Shown here in pieces: positions 27,572 through 35,889 of a stretch of 64,000 bases of DNA (its first letter is position 1; each line of letters opens with the position of its first letter). The notes under the pieces were generated by a model. It saw only the letters and a program-made list of their open reading frames with translations. It had not been told where the DNA came from and did no database searches. The position numbers were made by a program, and so were the translations under genes. The stretch lies in contig NZ_VOHB01000002.1 in assembly GCF_007859295.1 (NCBI RefSeq), positions 310,001-374,000 of the forward strand, written 5' to 3'. This stretch comes from Planococcus sp. CPCC 101016 (lineage in GTDB: Bacteria > Bacillota > Bacilli > Bacillales_A > Planococcaceae).

Positions 27572-28564
27572 ATGAAACCCAAAGTGTATATCGCCCGGTC
27601 TGTGTCAAAAGAAGTGGAAGAATTTATTGGAGATTATTGCGACTACAGGAAGTGGGAAGGCGATGGGGAAATTCCATCGGATATTCTAACAGAAGAAATA
27701 AAGAATGTGGATGGAGTGCTTGTGCAGCATGCGCCCATTACAAATGAACTGCTGGAGCAGGCACCGAATTTGAAAATCATCAGCAACTCAGCCGTCGGCT
27801 ACGATTCCTTTGATCTCGAAGCCATGAAGCGGCATGGAGTGCTTGGCACGCATACGCCTTTTGTGCTGGATGAAACGGTGGCGGACCTGGCGTTCAGCCT
27901 TGTGCTTGCCACGGCGAGAAGAGTGCCGGAGCTGAATAATTTCGTCAAACAAGGGAAGTGGGATAAAGAGACAGAGAGCCGACAGTTGTTCGGCGTCGAT
28001 GTGCATCACTCCACCATGGGCATTATTGGCATGGGCCGCATCGGTGAAAAAATTGTCCGAAGAGCGAGATTCGGTTTTAAAATGGAGGTCCTTTATAATA
28101 GCCGAACACCGAAACCTGAACTCGAGGAAAAATACGGCATCGTCTACAGCGAACTGGACGCACTTCTGGAAAAATCCGATTTCGTTGTGCTCATTGTGCC
28201 GTTGACACCTGAGACGCATCATTTGATGGGGGAAAAGCAATTCGAAAAGATGAAGGACAACGCCATATTGATCAATTGCGCAAGAGGAGCGGTAGTGGAT
28301 GAAAAAGCGCTGATCGAAGCTTTGGAAAAAGGTAAGATCCGTGGAGCGGGGCTTGATGTTTTCGAGGAGGAGCCCGTCAGTCCAGACAATCCGCTCCTGC
28401 AGATGGAGCAGGTCGTCGCGCTTCCGCATATCGGATCGGCTACAGAAAAAACACGGGCAGACATGCTTATGAAAGCGGCTGAGAACCTGGTCGCTGGTGT
28501 GACGGGCGGCATTCCTCAAAACGTGGTTAAAGAACTGCAGGGGCTGTTGGAGAATCAGTCTTAG
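27572..28564 (+). CDS. D-2-hydroxyacid dehydrogenase (glyoxylate/hydroxypyruvate reductase-like)
   Basis: 330 residues. GIIGMGRIGEKIVRRA is the dinucleotide loop, NCARGAVVDE carries the catalytic Arg, EEEPV the Glu and LPHIGSAT the His. Overall it resembles the GyaR/GhrB group that reduces glyoxylate and hydroxypyruvate. AGAGGAGG precedes the ATG. It is separated from the preceding dehydrogenase by a 240-base gap with a weak terminator, so it likely has its own promoter. Together with the two flanking permeases it suggests import and redox processing of a small hydroxyacid. Confidence 0.85.
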   Translation: MKPKVYIARSVSKEVEEFIGDYCDYRKWEGDGEIPSDILTEEIKNVDGVLVQHAPITNELLEQAPNLKIISNSAVGYDSFDLEAMKRHGVLGTHTPFVLDETVADLAFSLVLATARRVPELNNFVKQGKWDKETESRQLFGVDVHHSTMGIIGMGRIGEKIVRRARFGFKMEVLYNSRTPKPELEEKYGIVYSELDALLEKSDFVVLIVPLTPETHHLMGEKQFEKMKDNAILINCARGAVVDEKALIEALEKGKIRGAGLDVFEEEPVSPDNPLLQMEQVVALPHIGSATEKTRADMLMKAAENLVAGVTGGIPQNVVKELQGLLENQS

Positions 28565-28568
28565 CATT

Positions 28569-28613
28569 CAAAAAGGCCAAAGAAGCGAAATGAGCTTCTT
28601 TGGCCTTTTTCTT
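28569..28613 (+). terminator. Rho-independent terminator
   Basis: A stem of about 16 bp (AAAAGGCCAAAGAAGC and its complement), a 7-base loop and a T-run. A-rich flank on the other side makes it usable by the convergent gene. Confidence 0.9.
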
Positions 28614-28654
28614 ATATTCTTCAGCGTTTAGAAGGAAGCATGAACAATAGACTT

Positions 28655-29032
28655 CTATGCATCCTTGACTTCTTTTTTAGAAGCCCGAACGTACTCGAGC
28701 CAGAAAAACCACAAGGTCGCAGCGGCGCCAACCCAAAGAGAAGGACTGGTGAGCGAAATGCTGCTATTAGACTCTCCGCCGAGCACCGATAAGATAAACA
28801 GCACAAGTACTGGAACGGCAATCATTAGCAGCGGGAATATGAGCATGTAGCGTTTCTTTTCCCGGCGCTGCTTAAGAGTCAGTACGCTCAAGACGCCCAT
28901 GAGTGCAATAACGGCAAATAATATCCAAGGAGGAATTCCGAGGGAGGCAAGCGTGCCCGGGAAATAATCATTGACCAGAAGTGTACATAGATTAATCAGT
29001 AATACAATAACGATAAGCCAATAAGTTTTCAA
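28655..29032 (-). CDS. Small membrane protein, unknown function
   Basis: 125 residues starting at a TTG (29032) with AAAGGA about ten bases upstream. Four hydrophobic segments are visible (about 3-21, 35-53, 63-85, 97-113) and the C-terminus is charged (RASKKEVKDA). I recognise no family. It stands alone between convergent and same-strand neighbours, and shares a terminator region with the dehydrogenase gene. Confidence 0.65.
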   Translation of the reverse strand: MKTYWLIVIVLLINLCTLLVNDYFPGTLASLGIPPWILFAVIALMGVLSVLTLKQRREKKRYMLIFPLLMIAVPVLVLFILSVLGGESNSSISLTSPSLWVGAAATLWFFWLEYVRASKKEVKDA

Positions 29033-29217
29033 AGTAAAAATCCTTTCAATGCCGGCATATTAATTCAGCTTATCGTTAAGTGTAACAAAAAATATTGGGT
29101 ATAACAGGAAATTGAGAAAATCCGTCTTTTAGTATGAAGGATTAGTTTTTATTAGAGAAGTTTAGAACGACGGTGCTTGGACGCTGGCGTTGTTTTGAGT
29201 ACTTATGCATCAGCGAA

Positions 29218-30573
29218 TTATAAAATGAAATACAGGATGGATATCACCAAATAACAGACGGCCCACATCAGCAGCGCAAATTTAAGATTCAGTTTAAATG
29301 CGATATGGACAGATGTCTTTCCGCTTATGGCTGCGAGCAGCAAATTCAATCCGGAAAACGGAGAAGATAAAATGGCCAGCATCCAGCTCGCAAGCAAACC
29401 TAGGCTCAAGTAGAGATGATCATCCGCGAACAGCGGAGAGTTGCTTAAAGTGATCGCCAGAATGGCAGCGGTAATGATCGGATGGACTCCAATCCAAGCT
29501 GAAATGGTCATCAGCAACGCAATCACCGGAATCAAAACCAGGACATGGCCGATATTCAAGGTTTCCAGAAGAGAGCGGATCCAGTCGTCTGCCCCATTAT
29601 TCAGCAAGGCTGTACCGAAAGCGCCGGCAATAATAAAAATCGATAACTCATTGCCCATCGAAGGCACTTTGACGGTGAGGTATGCTTGCAGGTTCACCAA
29701 AAATTCGCGCGGAGTGCCAATCAACAATGACCATACGACAGAGACGACAATTGCGGTCAACGGAATAATCGTCAGCACTGACAGGCCAGTCAAGTTTTCA
29801 GCAAGCAGAATGGCTATCGTGACCGTCAGCAGAATCACAACCAGTTCAAGCACTTTTCGTTTAGCCGCTGCCAGTGTCAAAGAGTTCTGGGCAGAGGCAG
29901 CTTCTGGAATGGTGCGATTGTATTTTCGTTCGAGAAAGAAGCCAATTCCCATCATGATACCTGTGATAGCAAGGCCGATTGGAGCAAGCTGCAGCCAACT
30001 GACGTCAAAATAGGAAAGTACCAAAGCCATAGAGATGAAATAAGGCGACCACATGAAAGCCATCACAAAGCCTCTGCTCAATGCTTTCAAGCGCACTTCG
30101 TCAAACGGTTTGAATGATGTGGTATCTGTCAGGTCGTAGAGAATGGGAAGAGTCCCAACATTCATGACCGCGCCGATACTGCCCGCCGCTATAGTGGAAA
30201 ATAGATAAAGATGGTGTGTTTTCTTGATGTAATAGGAAAAGATAACTTCTATGTACTTCAAGTACTGCCCCTGCTGAATCGGTATGGACAACAACGGCAC
30301 AAATATGAAAATCGCGAGGAGGTTCGCATTGGTCTGAAGCGCAAGAAAAAACGTCTGCATTCCGCTAATGCTGAAATCCAACAATAAGCCCGCAAAAAAC
30401 AAAAGTGAAATCAGGATTTTCGGCGTCCACGGTAAATACGGAAAATAGGAAATGAGCACGGCCAGCGCGAAGAGGCTGATCAGGAAAGGGGCATATGAAA
30501 AAGAAACAAAGAAAGAAAGCAGATAAGCTCCACCCATCAGCAGAGTGCTGAGAGGCCGAATGACGGGTTTCAT
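29218..30573 (-). CDS. Multi-pass permease of unrecognised family, copy 2
   Basis: 451 residues, the same length as the protein at 24951 and sharing its main landmarks (MNVGTLPIL, FMWSPYFISMALVLSYFDV, GTALLNNGADDWI, GVHPIITAAIL, SPFSGLNLLLAA). About twelve hydrophobic segments. The ATG at 30573 follows AAGGAGTG by seven bases; the TTG at 30582 lies within that site. It points away from the hydroxyacid dehydrogenases, and its function is unknown. No clear terminator follows its stop codon. Confidence 0.7.
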   Translation of the reverse strand: MKPVIRPLSTLLMGGAYLLSFFVSFSYAPFLISLFALAVLISYFPYLPWTPKILISLLFFAGLLLDFSISGMQTFFLALQTNANLLAIFIFVPLLSIPIQQGQYLKYIEVIFSYYIKKTHHLYLFSTIAAGSIGAVMNVGTLPILYDLTDTTSFKPFDEVRLKALSRGFVMAFMWSPYFISMALVLSYFDVSWLQLAPIGLAITGIMMGIGFFLERKYNRTIPEAASAQNSLTLAAAKRKVLELVVILLTVTIAILLAENLTGLSVLTIIPLTAIVVSVVWSLLIGTPREFLVNLQAYLTVKVPSMGNELSIFIIAGAFGTALLNNGADDWIRSLLETLNIGHVLVLIPVIALLMTISAWIGVHPIITAAILAITLSNSPLFADDHLYLSLGLLASWMLAILSSPFSGLNLLLAAISGKTSVHIAFKLNLKFALLMWAVCYLVISILYFIL

Positions 30574-30703
30574 AAAAAGCACTCCTTTTAAAAGACACAG
30601 TTGGACGGTTTTACTTAGTTTGACAGAAAATTTCTGGAGCGTCTTTATTAATGCTTTGAGAGGTGGAGGAGTTAAGGATTTTTTAAATTAAAGGGGAGTT
30701 GCT

Positions 30704-30757
30704 ATGACTTTATTTGATGCATTTGTCTCCTTTTTCACTCGTCATGCCTATCTCTAA
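30704..30757 (+). CDS. Possible 17-residue leader peptide
   Basis: MTLFDAFVSFFTRHAYL, then a stop. AAAGGGGAG lies five bases before the ATG, one of the better ribosome binding sites in the area. It ends 60 bases before the DUF4357-type gene. A TTGACA at 30620 lies upstream. No family is recognised; it could be a leader or a chance reading. Confidence 0.35.
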   Translation: MTLFDAFVSFFTRHAYL

Positions 30758-30817
30758 AGTAACCGACACCCGCTATCCCAGCGAGAGTCCAAACTTGCTT
30801 TAGAGGAGGACGAAACA

Positions 30818-31264
30818 ATGAAAGAATACTTTGTGAGGAAAATCCAGCACCTCCAGGAAGGTGAGCTTTACCAATTCTTTGAGTTGAACGCTGAAACCGG
30901 CAAAGAACAGACCATCGATCCTTTTGAATCGGGGATGCTGCAGCTCCATCCCGAAACAGAGCCAACACCTGAAATCTTTTCCATCACCTCCAAACGCGGA
31001 GCGGATGCGACCGGGTTTTATCGGGAAGAGCGGTTTGTTGTGCAGCGGGGCTCCAAGTTTGCGGCGTCGACTTCGCCAAAATGTCCGAAAAAGTACATTA
31101 AGTTGCGGGAGGAGTTGGTACTTGATCAGCTGCTTGTGCCATTTGAGCATCAGTTCCTGCTGATGGCGGATACCGAGTTCGTTTCGCCGATGATGGCCAT
31201 GGGTGCAGTGATTGGCGGCTGGGTGCGCGGTTCGCATGATTGGAAAGAAAGGAAAGGAAAATAG
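30818..31264 (+). CDS. DUF4357-type domain protein
   Basis: 148 residues. The C-terminal half (about 65-145), with GFYREERFVVQRGSKFA, LREELVLDQLLV and a final SPMMAMGAVIGG...DWKE, fits the DUF4357 pattern often found at the end of nucleases and methyltransferases; here it stands with only a short N-terminal part. Function unknown. AGAGGAGGA precedes the ATG. It is probably a single-gene unit ended by a strong shared terminator. The domain match is from pattern memory only. Confidence 0.65.
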   Translation: MKEYFVRKIQHLQEGELYQFFELNAETGKEQTIDPFESGMLQLHPETEPTPEIFSITSKRGADATGFYREERFVVQRGSKFAASTSPKCPKKYIKLREELVLDQLLVPFEHQFLLMADTEFVSPMMAMGAVIGGWVRGSHDWKERKGK

Positions 31265-31274
31265 CATGGATACA

Positions 31275-31317
31275 CGAAAAAGCGGAAGGGCTGATTTCAG
31301 CCCTTCCGCTTTTTCTT
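31275..31317. terminator. Bidirectional terminator
   Basis: An 18-bp perfect stem (AAAAAGCGGAAGGGCTGA and its complement) with a 2-base loop; the ends give T-runs on both strands, serving the convergent genes. Confidence 0.9.
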
Positions 31318-31347
31318 ATTTGAAACTACTATCTGTACTGGCCGAAT

Positions 31348-32334
31348 TTACACGTTAACAATGGTCCGTCCTAAATGCTGGCCATTTTTGATGGCCTCAA
31401 TCGCCTCGGTCAATTCTTCCAGCGAAATCTCGTTTACAAGAGTGGTTTCGGTAATGTTCCAGTCGCTGGCCATCTTCTCCCAAATGCTGCCTCGCTTCTC
31501 GATCGGCACATTGACTGAGTCGATTCCGAGCAGGTTTACGCCTCGGAGGATAAACGGCAGCACCGTGGTGTTCACTTGAAGACCGCCCGCGTTGCCGCAC
31601 ATGCTCATGCTGCCGCCGTAGGAAATTTGGGGAATCAAGGCAGAAGCGACATCTCCGCCGACTGTATCGAGTACAAAGTCGAATCGGGTCTTGCCGAGTG
31701 GCTTCTTGGAGTCTCCAAGCTCCTCTGCGAAAATGACAGTGGCTGCGCCGAGTGATTTGGCGACTTCGACTTGATGTTCTTTGCGCACCAAGGCGGAAAT
31801 GTTTTTATAGCCGATTTTAGAGAGAATCTGCAGCGCGATGCTGCCGACGCCGCCGGTTGAACCGGTCACCAGTATTTGCGGATTGTTCGCGACATCCATC
31901 CCGCTTTTTTCAAGTGCCAGAATGGAAAGAGCCGCCGTAAAGCCGGCTGTTCCGAACACCATGGCATCCTTCAAGCTGAAACTATCCGGCATCGGTACAA
32001 TCCAATCTGCTGGGACGCGTGCATATTCTGAGAAGCCTCCTGTATGGTTCATGCCCATAGCAAAGCCTGTCACGATTACCTCTTGGCCTTTTGTGAAGCG
32101 CGAATCCGTTGACTCGACGACGGTGCCGCTCAAATCGATTCCCGGAATCATCGGGTAATTCCGGATGACGCCTGCATTTTTCTGAACAGCCAGCATGTCT
32201 TTATAATTGATCGAAGAATAGGCGACTTTGATCAAAACATCCCCTTCGGAAAGCTGATTTGCATCAACGTCTTCTAAACCATAGATTACTTGATCTTCTT
32301 GTTCTGTGACTCTGACAGCCTTGAATGAGTTCAT
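31348..32334 (-). CDS. YhdH/YhfP-family quinone oxidoreductase (acryloyl-CoA reductase-like)
   Basis: 328 residues of the zinc-independent medium-chain dehydrogenase family. SSINYKDMLAV, PGIDLSGTV, FGTAGFTAALS, the nucleotide loop VTGSTGGVGSIA and ILRGVNLLGIDSV closely match Bacillus YhfP and E. coli YhdH (AcuI). Such enzymes reduce acrylyl-CoA or quinones with NADPH. The ATG at 32334 follows GGAAGGGG; the longer frame from 32397 is not supported. It is monocistronic with a shared terminator. Confidence 0.9.
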   Translation of the reverse strand: MNSFKAVRVTEQEDQVIYGLEDVDANQLSEGDVLIKVAYSSINYKDMLAVQKNAGVIRNYPMIPGIDLSGTVVESTDSRFTKGQEVIVTGFAMGMNHTGGFSEYARVPADWIVPMPDSFSLKDAMVFGTAGFTAALSILALEKSGMDVANNPQILVTGSTGGVGSIALQILSKIGYKNISALVRKEHQVEVAKSLGAATVIFAEELGDSKKPLGKTRFDFVLDTVGGDVASALIPQISYGGSMSMCGNAGGLQVNTTVLPFILRGVNLLGIDSVNVPIEKRGSIWEKMASDWNITETTLVNEISLEELTEAIEAIKNGQHLGRTIVNV

Positions 32335-32555
32335 AAGTATTGCCCCTTCCTGTTTCCTGTTTCTGCAGAATGGTTCTTTTAATAAAACTGGTTTCATACA
32401 GAATCTACCATTCTAAGCTGGAACCCGTCAATCCGTAACTGTCCGAAGGGCAGAATGGCTCTGTCCTTTCTCAATGATCGGGCATAAAAATACAAGCTTC
32501 ACGGAGGAGAATGTTATATTTACTTTAAGTGATTTACACAAAGAGGAGGGCCAAT

Positions 32556-33026
32556 ATGGAAACTGTCTATTTGGCAGGCGGATGTTTATGGGGAGTGCAG
32601 GCTTTTATTAAAACTTTGCCTGGAGTTGCATTCACGGAAGCAGGAAGAGCGAATGGTACAAGCCACTCACTCGAGGGTGATTATGATAGCTATGCTGAAT
32701 GTGTAAAAACAGGATTTGATCCTTCAGTTGTAAGCATTCACGAATTGATGGGGTATTTATTTGAAATCATTGATCCCTATAGTTTGAACAAACAAGGGCA
32801 AGATGTTGGCGAAAAGTACAGAACAGGCATATATAGCGAAAAGCCGGAACACTTAAGAGAGGCGATGGCATTTATAAGCGAGAGAAAAGATGCTGATCTG
32901 ATTATGGTCGAAGTATTGCCGCTCACTAACTATGTGAAAAGTGCAGAAGAACATCAGGACCGGTTAACCAAATGTCCAGATGATTATTGCCATATTCCAG
33001 AAGAAGTATTAAACAGGTACAAATAA
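32556..33026 (+). CDS. MsrA-family peptide-methionine (S)-S-oxide reductase
   Basis: 156 residues. LAGGCLWGVQAF contains the catalytic Cys near residue 9, but the usual GCFWG Phe is Leu. Later blocks YAECVKTGFDP, IIDPYSLNKQGQDVGEKYRTGIY and EEHQDRLTKCPDDYC align with MsrA, and the last two Cys could resolve the sulfenic acid. It repairs oxidised methionine. It is at the short end for MsrA. GAGGAGGG precedes the ATG at 32556. Divergence in the methyl pocket leaves substrate range open. Confidence 0.75.
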   Translation: METVYLAGGCLWGVQAFIKTLPGVAFTEAGRANGTSHSLEGDYDSYAECVKTGFDPSVVSIHELMGYLFEIIDPYSLNKQGQDVGEKYRTGIYSEKPEHLREAMAFISERKDADLIMVEVLPLTNYVKSAEEHQDRLTKCPDDYCHIPEEVLNRYK

Positions 33027-33047
33027 AAGTTGAATGGTCCTAACCCT

Positions 33048-33098
33048 CCAATTAAATAAAGATTATTTAATTGAGAACTATTATCACTTGTAGTATAG
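33048..33098 (+). promoter_or_regulatory. Promoter and palindrome before the FNR-like gene
   Basis: TTGAGA (33070-33075), 17 bp, TATAGT (33093-33098). An 11-bp perfect inverted repeat (CAATTAAATAA-AGA-TTATTTAATTG, 33048-33072) overlaps the -35 box and has no T-run, so it may be an operator. Confidence 0.55.
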
Positions 33099-33140
33099 TT
33101 GATTGATAATAGAGAAAGATAATTGAGAGGGGAACAAATC

Positions 33141-33857
33141 ATGCAAATCTATTGGACGAAAATAAATAAAATTATTGAAGAAACGCCTGAGGTCAGAACC
33201 TATCTGCTCGACCGTCCCGAAGACTTTATCTGGCAGGAAGGCTCCCACACCCATTTCGCTTTGGAAGGGTTTAATGCCGGTGAGAAACCGAACCGCGGCT
33301 TGATCCGCCACATGTCAATTTCCACGTTGCCGCATGAAAATTCAATCGGCATCACTACGCGCATCAAAGAGCAATGCTCTGAGTTTAAAGCGGTTTTACG
33401 AAATCTTGAGATTGGCGATGAAGTGGCGATTTTTAAAACGCATTCGAATGTCCCGCTTAAACGGGAAGACAAGAATGTTTACCTGCTGTCATCAGGTGTT
33501 GGCCTGGCGACTTTTAGACCACTTGTGCTGGATTATTTAGAGCATGCCGACAATGTCAATCAAATCCATTCCCTAAACATCGACTCGTCAAAAGATTTCT
33601 TGTTCACGAATGTTTTTGAGTCCGCACCTGACAAGAAGTTCATCTCCCAATTCGTCGATAACCGAAAAGATTATTATGCCGAAGTGGAGAATCTTGCGGC
33701 AGATAAAGAGGGGCTCTTCTATGTTGTCGGAAGCGATGAATTCCTTATGCATAACATTAAAGTGTTGCGCGAGCAGGGCATCAAGCCGGAACAGATCGTA
33801 CTCGATAAGCGTGAACAGTCGCTGCCTGAGTTTTTATCGGTTGATTTGGCAATCTAA
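33141..33857 (+). CDS. Ferredoxin-reductase-type flavoprotein
   Basis: 238 residues. RHMSISTLPHE is the flavin-binding RxxS motif, LLSSGVGLATFRPLVLDYL the start of the NAD(P)-binding half, and YVVGSDEFLMHNIKVL the C-terminal part. No [2Fe-2S] or globin domain is attached. It should pass electrons between NAD(P)H and an unknown acceptor. AGAGGGG precedes the ATG at 33141. It is a single-gene unit with its own promoter and possible operator. Confidence 0.8.
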   Translation: MQIYWTKINKIIEETPEVRTYLLDRPEDFIWQEGSHTHFALEGFNAGEKPNRGLIRHMSISTLPHENSIGITTRIKEQCSEFKAVLRNLEIGDEVAIFKTHSNVPLKREDKNVYLLSSGVGLATFRPLVLDYLEHADNVNQIHSLNIDSSKDFLFTNVFESAPDKKFISQFVDNRKDYYAEVENLAADKEGLFYVVGSDEFLMHNIKVLREQGIKPEQIVLDKREQSLPEFLSVDLAI

Positions 33858-33930
33858 ACGCGATCATCCAGTTCTCGGTAAAGGCTGACTGGATGTTCCA
33901 CGACTACTGTAAGCTTTTAACATAAAGGTC

Positions 33931-33975
33931 AAAAGCCTGATTCCCCCTTAAAAAACAGGGAATCAGGCTTTTTGG
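33931..33975. terminator. Bidirectional terminator
   Basis: A 15-bp stem AAAAGCCTGATTCCC / GGGAATCAGGCTTTT with a 12-base loop and T-runs on both strands, between convergent genes. Confidence 0.9.
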
Positions 33976-34041
33976 TTTCAAAATTTTCACGCTGCAGTCT
34001 TATGCTTAGGCTGGCAAACAATGAGGCTGCCTTAATTCCTC

Positions 34042-35274
34042 TTACAGCAGTTTCTTTTTCAAACTCAACTGTTTCTTCTTTTTCTTTTCGGAGACCAGTG
34101 GCTTAGGCGCCGGATTGTAGTCGTCGTCATACAGCCCGGTATAGGTCTGGTACCAATTGAACAGGTGCACCAGGATCACTTTGCTGACGGCGTAGGCCGG
34201 GATGCCGAGAATGACGCCCGGAATGCCGAAGAGATTCCCCGCGGTAAGCAGGACGGCGATAATGGTGACAGGGTGGATGTTCAGGTTACTGCCGAGAATG
34301 AGCGGCTGGATGACGCGCCCTTCCAATGTCTGCTCGATGAAAAAGACGATCAGCACCTTGGCCAGCATGAGCGGCGGGTGAAGCACAATGGCAATGATGA
34401 CGATTGGGAAGAAGGCGATGAACGTACCCAGAAACGGAATCAGATTCAAGGCGCCTGCCAGGATGCCGAGCGTCAGCGCATATTCCAAGCCGATGATGCT
34501 GAAGCCGATCCAGAACATCAGGCCGACAAAAAAGGCGACGAGCAGCTGGCCACGGATATACTGACTGATCTGCAGGTTCATTTCGCGAAGCAGCAGGTAA
34601 GTATGCTCACGCATTTTTGATGGCACAAGCTTCATGATGTGGTAGGGCAGGTGATGGCCGTCCTTCAGCAAGTAGAAAAGGATGAACGGGGTCGTTATCA
34701 CTGCCAGCACAGTGGTCGACAGGATGCCGAAGACACTGCCGAGGCCGGTGACAGTCGTCCCTACGACGTCATCCGCCTGGTCCGTAATGGAAGTGGACAG
34801 GCTGTCGTCGTCTCCGGTCAATTGCATCTGCAGCTGTGACAATAAATCGCTTTGAAAAAAGGTATCGATCTGCGAGATGAAGCTGGTCAAGTAATCCTGC
34901 CAGTTGTCGAGAAGGCTCAGCGTCTGTTCCCGGATGATCGGAATCAAGGTCGCGATGCCCCAGGCCAGTAAACCTGCAATCACTACAAAGACAATGGTGA
35001 TTCCGCCAGAACGCGGGATGTTCTTCGTCTCCATCCAGTCGATAAGTGGATTCAGCAAATAATACAAGACGCCGGCCATGATCAGCGGCAGTCCCATGAC
35101 ATTGAAAAAAGCAATAATTGGCTGGAAAACGAAACTGACTTTCGGCAGCAGCAATAAATTTAACAGAATCAATAGAACGATGACCAAAACGGATACCGCC
35201 TTATTGTTCAGCACCCATTTTACAAACCAGGAAGCTGCATGGCTTAGTGCATTTTTGTTTCTGTCTTGCTCCAT
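34042..35274 (-). CDS. AI-2E/PerM-family transporter
   Basis: 410 residues with eight or so membrane segments and a soluble stretch of about 80 residues (about 110-190). LPLIMAGVLYYLLNPLIDW, FILFYLLKDG, GFSIIGLEYALTLGILAGALNLIPFLGTF (landmarks within about 255-290) and LEGRVIQPLILGSNLNIHPVTI are characteristic of the family, whose members export autoinducer-2 or exchange ions. The C-terminus is Lys-rich. The ATG at 35274 follows AGAGGTG; the GTG at 35277 is less well placed. Physiological cargo unknown. Confidence 0.9.
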   Translation of the reverse strand: MEQDRNKNALSHAASWFVKWVLNNKAVSVLVIVLLILLNLLLLPKVSFVFQPIIAFFNVMGLPLIMAGVLYYLLNPLIDWMETKNIPRSGGITIVFVVIAGLLAWGIATLIPIIREQTLSLLDNWQDYLTSFISQIDTFFQSDLLSQLQMQLTGDDDSLSTSITDQADDVVGTTVTGLGSVFGILSTTVLAVITTPFILFYLLKDGHHLPYHIMKLVPSKMREHTYLLLREMNLQISQYIRGQLLVAFFVGLMFWIGFSIIGLEYALTLGILAGALNLIPFLGTFIAFFPIVIIAIVLHPPLMLAKVLIVFFIEQTLEGRVIQPLILGSNLNIHPVTIIAVLLTAGNLFGIPGVILGIPAYAVSKVILVHLFNWYQTYTGLYDDDYNPAPKPLVSEKKKKKQLSLKKKLL

Positions 35275-35530
35275 CACCTACACCTCTTTTCTAAATACAG
35301 CCTTATCAGCTGTCCGCCAAATGATAGAAACGATCATTCAGTTATATGCTTAAAATACCCGTACCGTCCATTTTTTATACCAGAACGAATTTTTATTTCA
35401 ACTATACGGAAATTTTATTTTTCAAAGTCATAGATGTGGGCGAGCCAAATAAAATTTATCAGTTGTTTTGGAGAAAACCGGTCTTCTCCCTCCATTGATC
35501 GGCGACGATTAGGTGACCGCCCTTGCAATC

Positions 35531-35548
35531 TTATCCACATGTGGATAA
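35531..35548. promoter_or_regulatory. Paired consensus DnaA boxes
   Basis: TTATCCACATGTGGATAA is two perfect TTATCCACA boxes in inverted orientation with no spacer. Near matches follow: CCATCCACA (35598-35606), TTATCCCCG (35576-35584) and, on the other strand, TTATCCCCA (35671-35679). Confidence 0.65.
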
Positions 35549-35779
35549 AACCGAAAGAATGACGAAACGACAAAGTTATCCCCGTTTTCGAGCGAAACCA
35601 TCCACATATTCAAGATTAGGTGGGATAAGTCGAGTAGTTCTTCATTTATTTACGTCTTATGGGGGGGAGTTGGGGATAACAATGACGCCTCTTACGTAAT
35701 GGGAACTGGACTCCATGCAGAGGCGGGTTATACTTTGCAAAGAAATGGCGGAAGTATAACGAAACTGAACAAGATATCT

Positions 35780-35817
35780 AAAAGCCCGGCAAATCGATTG
35801 TGATTTGCCGGGCTTTT
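35780..35817. terminator. Rho-independent terminator
   Basis: A 16-bp stem AAAAGCCCGGCAAATC / GATTTGCCGGGCTTTT with a 6-base loop. It lies 70 bases past the stop of the NmrA-like gene on the minus strand. Confidence 0.85.
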
Positions 35818-35889
35818 GTAAGTTTATGAAAAATTTTTTTATATAACAGATCATCTATTTGCGGCGAAAAATCCGCTCACATTAATCTA

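Larger units (their letters stand above)
35275..35889. other. 615-base intergenic region with a DnaA-box cluster
   Basis: No convincing gene. It holds two perfect DnaA boxes back to back (35531-35548), several near matches (35576, 35598, 35621, 35671) and the terminator at 35780. Confidence 0.6.

Noticed and set aside
33610-33888. Long alternate frames inside the flavoprotein, catalase and transporter genes
   Set aside because: They are antisense or shifted readings of well-supported genes with no motifs of their own.
35531-35679. DnaA boxes as the chromosomal origin
   Set aside because: No dnaA, dnaN, rpmH or other origin genes and no AT-rich unwinding tract beside the boxes; an auxiliary DnaA site is more likely.
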